The notes beneath the pieces are model-generated. The model saw only the letters and a program-made list of their open reading frames with translations, was not told the DNA's origin and ran no database searches. The position numbers were made by a program, and so were the translations under genes. From Fervidobacterium gondwanense DSM 13020 (lineage in GTDB: Bacteria; Thermotogota; Thermotogae; Thermotogales; Fervidobacteriaceae): 33,134 nt of DNA. Location: positions 1-33,134 of the forward strand of contig NZ_FRDJ01000015.1 of NCBI RefSeq assembly GCF_900143265.1. The letters are read 5' to 3'. Positions within the stretch are counted from its first letter, which is position 1. Every line of letters begins with the position of its first letter. Shown piece by piece: positions 23,135 through 30,369 of the stretch.

Positions 23135-24685
23135 GTGAAGAAATTGCCGTTAAAAGATGCCAAGTATCTGTTATTGATAGTGTTTTTACTTCTAAGTTCA
23201 CTAACTTTTGGGGTTATAGATGAGGAGACTGCAAGACTTTATTTCACGCAAGCACTGAAAAGCATCTACGAAGGTGATTTTGCGAAAGCTTTTGAACTCT
23301 CACAGAAGGCGCTGTCCGGACGTGTATATGTCCAGGAATTGCCATACTTTTGGTATCTGAGAAGTCGCTTGAGGATAATTAACAATCAGGTTGATAAAGC
23401 ACTCGAAGAGCTGAAGAATTTCACAATGCTTGTCAGAAGTGATGACATAGACAATCTCATAGCAAAAGTCAATTATTTTAGAAAACTGAATCTTTCCCCA
23501 TCCTCCACATTTGTAATGGGATATGTCAATTCTTTGAACGGGTACGTCAAGGGAATAGAATATTTTCAAACCCCAACGAGTTTGGCAGTTTACGGTGACA
23601 AGTTCGCTTTACTGGATTCTAAAAATAGAAGAATAGTTGTTGCAAAACAAAACAGAATTTTTAGTATAAAAAAGGTTTCGAAGGACTTAAAACAAGTGTT
23701 TTTTGATAGAAATGGGCAACTATATCTGCTTGGAGAAAAGGCTTTATACAATGAAAGCGAAGCAGAAATGATAAGTGGGTTGAAAGTACCGTATATAGCT
23801 GGTCAGGACAGAGAAGGTTATATATACATTGTCGATTTTGATAGATTAATAAAGTACAATCCGAATACTAATAAAAGTCTGGAATTCAAACTTGAAAGAA
23901 TAACTTTTGCACTCGATGCTGAAATGACCGTCGACAAGCTTTACGTACTTGATGCCCTATCTCAGGAGATTTATGTATATTCCTTAGATAAATTGCAGAG
24001 GATTGATGTTATAAGGGTACCTGAAAAGATATGGAATTTTGAAGTTACACCCTACGGTGATATCATTTATCTTGGAAAAGATAAGATAGTTGCAGGCAAA
24101 GTAGAATTTCAAATGAAAGATGTTAACTTCATAGAATATTCTTACCCAACGCTTTTCCTGATTAAATGGAAGGGAAATATCATAGATCAGTATTGGTTGA
24201 AGGATGACAAACCAATTTTTGTTAACATAGATAGTTTGCATTTTGATGACAGTAATGCATATGCTTATATCAGAGTCGAAGATTTGTACGGTGATGAGAT
24301 CCATTATATAGGTTACGCGCTCTCAATGTTTGAACAAGATGTCTATGTGCCTTCCGATGCTTATATCGAACAAAGAGAATCGAAGAATATTTTGTTAAAT
24401 ACGTGCATCAATGAACTGGTAAATTACAGGCTCGCAGGCACAAGAGTATTTGGCAAGTGTTCTATACTCTCAAAATTCACTGGCGGGCTGTCAGTTCAGA
24501 CTATTCAGGATACGATGAAAAGTAGACTTTATTGGGTGACGAGATGGACGTACTTAAAGCCTGTCCCCCCTGGTGTTATAAAACTCAGTGCTAAAGTCGC
24601 TTTCAAAGAGCAGGTTTATTATGACACGATGTTTTATACAAACTTGCTTATTAACGCTATGAATAGTGCAAGCGAAGGAAAATAG
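23135..24685 (+). CDS. exported protein with TPR-like N-terminus and beta-propeller-like body
   Basis: Starts at GTG 23135 (AGAGGAG 9 bases upstream) rather than the GTG at 23087, which would put 16 charged residues in front of the signal peptide. The resulting 516-residue protein has a signal sequence (YLLLIVFLLLSSLTFG, cut near 26) and TPR-like helices (YFTQALKSIYEGDFAKAFEL, about 36-110). A series of short strands follows with loose propeller-like spacing: SLAVYGDKFALLDSKNRRIV, DREGYIYIVDFDRLIKYNPN, DKLYVLDALSQEIYVYSLDK. The C-terminal 120 residues are unassigned. It probably binds protein or carbohydrate in the periplasm. No homologue is named. Confidence 0.75.
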   Translation: MKKLPLKDAKYLLLIVFLLLSSLTFGVIDEETARLYFTQALKSIYEGDFAKAFELSQKALSGRVYVQELPYFWYLRSRLRIINNQVDKALEELKNFTMLVRSDDIDNLIAKVNYFRKLNLSPSSTFVMGYVNSLNGYVKGIEYFQTPTSLAVYGDKFALLDSKNRRIVVAKQNRIFSIKKVSKDLKQVFFDRNGQLYLLGEKALYNESEAEMISGLKVPYIAGQDREGYIYIVDFDRLIKYNPNTNKSLEFKLERITFALDAEMTVDKLYVLDALSQEIYVYSLDKLQRIDVIRVPEKIWNFEVTPYGDIIYLGKDKIVAGKVEFQMKDVNFIEYSYPTLFLIKWKGNIIDQYWLKDDKPIFVNIDSLHFDDSNAYAYIRVEDLYGDEIHYIGYALSMFEQDVYVPSDAYIEQRESKNILLNTCINELVNYRLAGTRVFGKCSILSKFTGGLSVQTIQDTMKSRLYWVTRWTYLKPVPPGVIKLSAKVAFKEQVYYDTMFYTNLLINAMNSASEGK

Positions 24686-24742
24686 TTTCCGATTAATCGA
24701 TATTGAATTCGAGCCGATAAAATTTACAGGGGTGAATGTGTT

Positions 24743-25195
24743 ATGAAAGAAATCCATAATGAAATCGTGCAACAGATAAAAAGAGCGGTGGAATTGACAG
24801 AAAACGGATTGTACGACGAAGCACTTAAAATATACAACGAATTGCTCAATAAAGATATTCCTGATGTTTATAATAATGTTGGGAACATATACAGGCGCCA
24901 GGGGATGCTCGGTAAGGCAATAGAGATGTACCGGAGGGCTATACAATCTGACCCTTATTTTTCACTTGCATATTTTAACCTCGCGTGCGCCTTGATGGAA
25001 ATGGAGAGGTACAGCGATGCTGTTATGTTCTTTGAAAAAGCAGAAAAACTTGGACTGCAGGGATTTGAAACAGATGTGCAAATCGCATTGTGCTATATAG
25101 CGCTCGGAAACAAAAGGAAGGCTTCCGAGCGGATGAGGGATGAAAGAGTAAAGGCTGAAGTGCAGAATTACATAGATGGGAGGATTGATTTGTAG
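24743..25195 (+). CDS. cytoplasmic TPR-repeat protein
   Basis: A 150-residue protein of about four tetratricopeptide units without signal peptide: GLYDEALKIYNELLNKDIP, then DVYNNVGNIYRRQGMLGKAI, then FSLAYFNLACALMEMERYSD, then a last ALCYIALGNKRKASERM. These are protein-protein interaction repeats. The ATG follows AGGGGTG. Its stop TAG overlaps the GTG of the next gene by one base (TAGTG), so it is coupled to the membrane protein and may be its partner. Confidence 0.87.
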   Translation: MKEIHNEIVQQIKRAVELTENGLYDEALKIYNELLNKDIPDVYNNVGNIYRRQGMLGKAIEMYRRAIQSDPYFSLAYFNLACALMEMERYSDAVMFFEKAEKLGLQGFETDVQIALCYIALGNKRKASERMRDERVKAEVQNYIDGRIDL

Positions 25196-25821
25196 TGGGG
25201 CTTTCGAGTATCCAGTATATTAACGATTTAAAAGCCTTGGGGGAACTGGTACTTTCTAACTGGTACATAATCCTTCCTTTCTCTGTTTTTTTGTTGTTCT
25301 TCTCAAATTTCGTTGAGTTTCTGAGTTTGTGTCTTATGGGTTTTCTTGTGGGGTTCAGTTATATAAGTCCTATACTTTATACGTTCATTGAAAAATATCT
25401 GCCAAATGCGTTTGCGGTGGTAAGCAAAAATGAGATAATTTTCTCTATATCGATTTCTATCATCTTTGCTGTGATATTTTATGGACTTTATAAATCTATA
25501 ATCTTCCTCGGGAGTTTCTTTATCGGTTTTTTCGCGGTGAATTTTATAGTGAACTCGTTTGCACAAACGTACGTGTCTCTTCCGTGGTACGCATATGTTG
25601 TCATTGGAGCTATAGTTGGTTTGGTAGCAGGGTTTTATGCCACAAAGAATAGTGCAAAATTCATCGGATTCCTCTCAATGTTGTTGGGATCTTTCTTTGT
25701 GGCTCTGACTCTAACAACACTTTTCAATCGATATGTGATAAAATTAAATGAGATGGTCTTTTCATATACGGCTTTCATTATAGCACTCGTTGTCTTTCTT
25801 GTGCGCGTGCGTAAGTTGTAA
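25195..25821 (+). CDS. multi-pass membrane protein of unknown function
   Basis: A 208-residue protein with about seven hydrophobic helices (WYIILPFSVFLLFFSNF, IIFSISISIIFAVIFYGL, YAYVVIGAIVGLVAGFYATK, FSYTAFIIALVVFLVRV). The glycine-rich fifth helix pair with small residues recalls TMEM198/DUF4203-type proteins, but the match is weak. The GTG start lies in the TAGTG overlap, with GGGAGG 11 bases upstream. It ends 24 bases before plsC. Confidence 0.72.
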   Translation: MGLSSIQYINDLKALGELVLSNWYIILPFSVFLLFFSNFVEFLSLCLMGFLVGFSYISPILYTFIEKYLPNAFAVVSKNEIIFSISISIIFAVIFYGLYKSIIFLGSFFIGFFAVNFIVNSFAQTYVSLPWYAYVVIGAIVGLVAGFYATKNSAKFIGFLSMLLGSFFVALTLTTLFNRYVIKLNEMVFSYTAFIIALVVFLVRVRKL

Positions 25822-25845
25822 CATCAATCGATATTGGAGGTTTCG

Positions 25846-26610
25846 ATGATGCGCATTATGGGAAAATTGCTGAGTGTTATGAGAAGCATCTGGTTTTTGA
25901 TAGGTGCTTTTTTGTATATTTTTGTTTATGGTTCGTTGGTGCTCCTAATAGGGGTGATTCTCGGAAAAGAAAGAGGACGGAATTTTGTCACGAAGCAGAT
26001 AGAGGTTTTTGGTAGGGCTGCTTTCAAGCTTCTTGGAGTGAAAGTGTTTGTTTGCGGAAAAAAGCCGGATGTGAAGAGCAATTATATCGTCGTGACAAAT
26101 CACCAAAGTATTTTGGATATACCAATGATAATCGGCTTTGTTGGACCGACACCGTTCTTGGCAAAGAAAGAACTTGGGAAATTTCCAATTATAAACTTGT
26201 ACCTCAAGTACCTGGGAAGTGAACTTATTGATAGAGGGAATATACGGCAGACCGCAACGGCGATTAGAGAAGTTATGAAGAAGCTCCAAGAAGGGTATCA
26301 TTTTGTTATCTTTCCAGAGGGTACTCGTTCGCCGGATGGAACTGTCTTGCCTTTTAAGAACAGAAGTTTGGAAATAGCTTTCAAATCAAAGGTTCCAGTG
26401 CTTCCTGTGGCTATGTGGGGAAACCACTTGGTCATACCCAAACACAGCCTTTTGGTTAAAAGTAACAAAACTGCCATGAAATTCTGTGAGCTTGTGTATC
26501 CGGAGAATTTTTCAAGTGAAGAGGAACTGAGATTGCACGTCGAAAATGTTATTCGCAATAGTGTTGAAGAGTTAAAAGAGGTGATTAAGAATGAAAAAAG
26601 CGGTAGTTAA
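25846..26610 (+). CDS. plsC: 1-acyl-sn-glycerol-3-phosphate acyltransferase
   Basis: Adds the second acyl chain to lysophosphatidic acid, giving phosphatidic acid, at the inner membrane. Catalytic HxxxxD is NHQSILD (His86, Asp91 from ATG 25846); the glycerol-phosphate site is FPEGTRS (156-162); LAKKELGKFPIINLYLKYLG is also typical. A hydrophobic N-terminal segment (about 14-38) anchors it. Adjacent ATGs at 25846 and 25849 both suit the GGAGG site. The 3' end overlaps the next gene by 20 bases. Confidence 0.96.
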   Translation: MMRIMGKLLSVMRSIWFLIGAFLYIFVYGSLVLLIGVILGKERGRNFVTKQIEVFGRAAFKLLGVKVFVCGKKPDVKSNYIVVTNHQSILDIPMIIGFVGPTPFLAKKELGKFPIINLYLKYLGSELIDRGNIRQTATAIREVMKKLQEGYHFVIFPEGTRSPDGTVLPFKNRSLEIAFKSKVPVLPVAMWGNHLVIPKHSLLVKSNKTAMKFCELVYPENFSSEEELRLHVENVIRNSVEELKEVIKNEKSGS

Positions 26611-27160
26611 GGCGTTAGTTTTGGATAAAGTTTCAAATACGCCCGTTGTTTTGCTTGGTATAGAGAATACCAAAAAGATATTGCCTATATGGATTGGGGC
26701 ATGTGAAGCAAGTGTTATGGCAATTGCCATAGAAAGAGTACCTTTTGAAAGGCCTCTCACTCACGATTTGATGATAAGGATAATCGATGAACTGAGTTTG
26801 AAAATAGAAAGATTTGTTATCCATTCGATAAAGGATAATGTTTTTTACGCAAAGATAGTTTTGAGAGATTTAACGGTGTCCGAACAAGAGGCTTCGGAAG
26901 GTGTTAATCCTTTCATTGAAATCGATGCGAGACCGTCAGATTGTATTATACTTTCGCTGAAAACCGGAGCGCCACTTTACGTAGCAAATGAGATAATAGC
27001 TACGGAAGCTATTACTTTGGAAGAGATCGGAGAGAGTGAAGAAGAATTCAAGAAATTTGTTGAAGATTTAGACATAAGTGAATTCAAAAAGCTACTGAAC
27101 GAACATCCAGAGAAATTCGAAGACTCTTCAAATGAACCAGATGAGCCTAATGATGAATAG
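26591..27160 (+). CDS. bifunctional nuclease family (DUF151) protein
   Basis: A 189-residue cytoplasmic protein. The BFN/DUF151 domain spans about 1-135, with VVLLGIENTKKILPIWIGAC, RPLTHDLMIRIIDEL and the hallmark EIDARPSDCIILSLKTGAPLYV. Related proteins have been described as DNA/RNA nucleases, mainly in plants; in bacteria the role is not settled, and a Thermotoga maritima member is known structurally. An acidic tail (EEFKKFVEDLDISEFKKLL, then a Glu/Pro/Asp-rich end) is probably flexible. It overlaps plsC by 20 bases. Confidence 0.92.
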   Translation: MKKAVVKALVLDKVSNTPVVLLGIENTKKILPIWIGACEASVMAIAIERVPFERPLTHDLMIRIIDELSLKIERFVIHSIKDNVFYAKIVLRDLTVSEQEASEGVNPFIEIDARPSDCIILSLKTGAPLYVANEIIATEAITLEEIGESEEEFKKFVEDLDISEFKKLLNEHPEKFEDSSNEPDEPNDE

Positions 27161-27198
27161 TTATTATAATTTGATATTATCGAGGCAGGGGATGGCGT

Positions 27199-29652
27199 GT
27201 GCCAAAAGTGCCAAAGATTCCAAAGATAGATCTTGGAAAAGTTTTTGGTTTTTTGAAGTTTGGGAAGAAGAAAAGCGAGAGCTCAAAAGAAGGAACAGGA
27301 GAAGCAACGGAAAAAGTGAGCAAAGAGCCTATTAAGGGATTCAAAGGTATAATCGATAAAGTCAAGACGCTACTGTTAACTATATGGAGGCGAAAGTTGC
27401 TTTTTTATTCTCTTGTAGGTGTAATTGCAGTTACTTCGGTTGTGATCTTCTTAATGATGCGTCCGAAAACACCTGAGGCGGTTTTATCTGAAGGGACGCA
27501 AACTGTTGAAAATTTAGTTATCTCAATTCCATTTGGAGCTTTTCCATATGAGAAGTCGTTTAAGGTAAGAGTGGTACCGCAAGGTGCTGTTCAGGGCGTG
27601 TTAAGTACTGGGAATTTTATTAGTCCAATCTTCGAGTTGATTCCAAGCGATGGGAATTATAACATGGCGACAGTGCCGATAAAGGTGAGGTATTATTTCC
27701 CTTCAAGTCTTTTAGGTAGCAACGATTCAAATGCGATTGCGTTCGCGGGTTTAAGCAGTGATGGACAGGTTTACAATATAATCCCGGGTAGTTCCATCGA
27801 TAAAGACAGTAGGGGTTACTATGTCGAGGCAAGTTTTTTCGTTATCCCCAAATGGCTTGGCGTTGTTTCCGTGCCTGGACAAGTGTTGAAAACTGGGATT
27901 TTGGAAGTTTATCGTAAAGTTTCAGCTTATCCTTCTTTGCTTATTGTTCCCGGAAGCGATGCGAATTTCTCAGGATATTATGAATCTGCTAAGGTTTCAC
28001 CACTCTCGTTGTGGCAAGGTGTTTTCCCTGAAAGGTCAATATATGTTTATCAATACCCTTTAAATAGTTCGAAATCTTACAACTACAGCAGGGCACTGAA
28101 GACATTCCAGGAAGCAAATCCACTACCAAGTCCTATAATATTCGAAGCAGAAAGGTTAGCACAAGAGCTCAAAAGATTTGAGAATGTTGAGTTTGATATT
28201 ATCACCCACGAAATTGGAGGACTAATAGTTTATTATTGCCTTGCAACCCATCCGGAAATTAAGAACGTTAGAAAGGTTGCTTATATATCTGTTCCATTTT
28301 ACGGGACCAATATAGCGGATCCGAGGCTTGCAACAACTGTTTACGCGTCAAAACCTTCAGCTGCTTCATTGCTTTACAACCTTCCAGAAGGTATTGTTGC
28401 GGCTTTGCAAGGCTATTTAAAATCCTACATAGAAGCGATTAACGGTTATTATTCTGAAGTTCTACCAAATTCTGATTTCTTGAAAAAATTGCGCTACCTT
28501 CCTTATAGAACTGATGTAGACGTAATGGCTTATATGGGAAATACCCCACCTCTTGCGATAGATGTTACTTCGAGTTTGCTCGAGAAATTCTATCCGGAAT
28601 TAGTTCTGAACACGGGTGATGGCGTTGTTACAAAAAATGCGGCAAGGTTGCCTTACATGACGCTGAAAATCTTTAATGGAAGTTGGAATGACTTTTACTC
28701 ATCAGATGCTTTCGTTCAGGAGTTAAAAAAATTCTTGGCTTACGAAATTCCTGAATTACCACAATACAAAGATGATACCTTTGCTGAATACGTCACTACT
28801 GAGCAGGAAAAAGTCTTTGAAAGGTTCCTAACATCAAAAACAATAGAGGGATTCTATACGGAAGAATGGAAGATAGGGAACAACCCATTTGTGAAATTTT
28901 TGAAGTCATTTACTTACCCAGGGAATCAAATTGCCGTGTATGGTGGAATAATATACACAGCTGATGAAAAAGGTCTTTACGTAGGCGGAACAAAAGTCTG
29001 GGAAGAGAGTGTTCAAAATCTAAAAGAGACCATAGATGGAATCAGCTACGGAACGCAGGTTAAGGTTTTTTACAGGAAACTTGCCGATAGCGTTTCCTAT
29101 GATCAGGTGTCATCTGACGATTATTTGGTGACAAAAGATTTCGCGATATTCGCAAAACCAAGAAGCGACGATAAAGTTGATTTCGTAGATAACACCGGAA
29201 ACGTAATTGCAACGCTGAAAGGTATATATGGCAGGGTTATATACGATGGAAAAGAAATTCTTCTACTTACAAACAGGGAAGTGTATAGATATTATTACAA
29301 CATCAAATACACCGCCCCTGTTGGGTTACAGCGAAGCTATGATATGACGTATGCTATAGTTATCGATGATTACATACTTGCTACTACAAGAGCCTACGGT
29401 CTTCTCATATTCGACAAGCTTGGTAATTACGCATACACTGCGGAAGGGTGGATGGGAAATCTCGGTCTATATTCTTCCGGAAATTATGTTGTGGCTGTGG
29501 GCGATAGTTTTATAACGTTCATAGATTTTGCAAACAGGCGAATTAACCGTATAGTCGAAGATGTGGAAGGTATAGTCTACGATGCAACAGTTTGGGAAGA
29601 TAACCTTTACTTAATGACAAGCGAAGGTGTGCTTGTGTACAAGATTGGGTGA
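27199..29652 (+). CDS. membrane-anchored hydrolase-like protein lacking the catalytic serine, with C-terminal propeller
   Basis: An 817-residue protein from GTG 27199 (GGCAGGGG upstream). Residues 1-66 are basic and cytoplasmic, opening with a PKVPKIPKIDLGKVF stretch; one membrane helix is at about 67-87; the remainder should be outside the inner membrane. About 100-220 is a beta-sandwich. About 235-500 follows an alpha/beta-hydrolase (lipase-like) pattern: SLLIVPGSD, FDIITHEIGGLIVYY, VAYISVPFYGTNIADP, and LVLNTGDGVV with a late acidic site. The nucleophile elbow GHSxGG reads THEIGG (336-341), putting Glu338 where Ser belongs. About 570-817 has propeller-like strands (IAVYGGIIYTADEKGLYVGG, DDYILATTRAYGLLIFD). 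Probably a binding protein. Confidence 0.78.
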   Translation: MPKVPKIPKIDLGKVFGFLKFGKKKSESSKEGTGEATEKVSKEPIKGFKGIIDKVKTLLLTIWRRKLLFYSLVGVIAVTSVVIFLMMRPKTPEAVLSEGTQTVENLVISIPFGAFPYEKSFKVRVVPQGAVQGVLSTGNFISPIFELIPSDGNYNMATVPIKVRYYFPSSLLGSNDSNAIAFAGLSSDGQVYNIIPGSSIDKDSRGYYVEASFFVIPKWLGVVSVPGQVLKTGILEVYRKVSAYPSLLIVPGSDANFSGYYESAKVSPLSLWQGVFPERSIYVYQYPLNSSKSYNYSRALKTFQEANPLPSPIIFEAERLAQELKRFENVEFDIITHEIGGLIVYYCLATHPEIKNVRKVAYISVPFYGTNIADPRLATTVYASKPSAASLLYNLPEGIVAALQGYLKSYIEAINGYYSEVLPNSDFLKKLRYLPYRTDVDVMAYMGNTPPLAIDVTSSLLEKFYPELVLNTGDGVVTKNAARLPYMTLKIFNGSWNDFYSSDAFVQELKKFLAYEIPELPQYKDDTFAEYVTTEQEKVFERFLTSKTIEGFYTEEWKIGNNPFVKFLKSFTYPGNQIAVYGGIIYTADEKGLYVGGTKVWEESVQNLKETIDGISYGTQVKVFYRKLADSVSYDQVSSDDYLVTKDFAIFAKPRSDDKVDFVDNTGNVIATLKGIYGRVIYDGKEILLLTNREVYRYYYNIKYTAPVGLQRSYDMTYAIVIDDYILATTRAYGLLIFDKLGNYAYTAEGWMGNLGLYSSGNYVVAVGDSFITFIDFANRRINRIVEDVEGIVYDATVWEDNLYLMTSEGVLVYKIG

Positions 29653-29708
29653 GGTTCCTTGCTTTATTACATTAAACACTTATTATGATCTACGAAGGAG
29701 GCATTTGG

Positions 29709-30323
29709 ATGATACATCTTTTTTTAGCGCACTTTGTTGCGGACCACGGTTTCACGGATAACGCAAAAATACGGCACTACAAAGGTTACAAACTCCTGGA
29801 ACATATCGTTTGGTCAATATTCGCGCTACTTGCATTTACTTTTGATACACTTTTGAAAAGCAGAACAGGGATAATTGTGCTTGTTTCTATGATGGCAATT
29901 CATGTGCTCGGAGATGTTATGCGAACTAAAATAGCGAACATTACAAGAATCCATATTTTGGAAGTTGGCTTGCTTTCCATAGCTTTCGTGCTCAATTTAT
30001 TCGTAGCTGATGAATTTGTAAATTCCTACATATCAAAAGAATTTGCAATGTACTTATTGGGTATGGCTGTTGTCAGTATGGCGGTTACTTATTTCTTCAA
30101 GAATTTCTATCCTGGTAATGAAGAATACAACGACTTAGACGGTATTTCTGAAAGGTTGGCGTTTTATGTTTTCTTCTTAGGTAACAATTACCTTCTCGCT
30201 TTCTTGTCGCTCGGCTTAGGTCTTCTATACAGATTTTGGAAGACAAAGCCATCGCACGTGTGGTGGATTAGTCCAATGTCCGCCGTATTGATAAGTATAC
30301 TATGGAAGGTTTTAATATTTTAA
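29709..30323 (+). CDS. DUF3307-like membrane protein
   Basis: A 204-residue integral membrane protein with about six helices. The N-terminal MIHLFLAHFVADHGFTDNAK then KGYKLLEHIVWSIFAL matches the DUF3307 pattern of a first-helix His/Asp pair, a Lys, and a second-helix His. AIHVLGDVMRTKI in the third helix adds another polar His/Asp pair. The conserved polar residues inside the membrane suggest ion or substrate handling, but the function is unknown. The ATG at 29709 was chosen for AAGGAGG upstream; an ATG at 29685 precedes that site. Confidence 0.78.
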   Translation: MIHLFLAHFVADHGFTDNAKIRHYKGYKLLEHIVWSIFALLAFTFDTLLKSRTGIIVLVSMMAIHVLGDVMRTKIANITRIHILEVGLLSIAFVLNLFVADEFVNSYISKEFAMYLLGMAVVSMAVTYFFKNFYPGNEEYNDLDGISERLAFYVFFLGNNYLLAFLSLGLGLLYRFWKTKPSHVWWISPMSAVLISILWKVLIF

Positions 30324-30369
30324 AAAGTATTAGAGAGAATTGTGAAGGGATAATTGGGAGGTGTCTTTT

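Noticed and set aside
24680..25840. Repeated word AATCGATATTG near 24695 and 25826 as a regulatory site
   Set aside because: Only two copies, short and AT-rich, one directly at a ribosome site; chance is sufficient.
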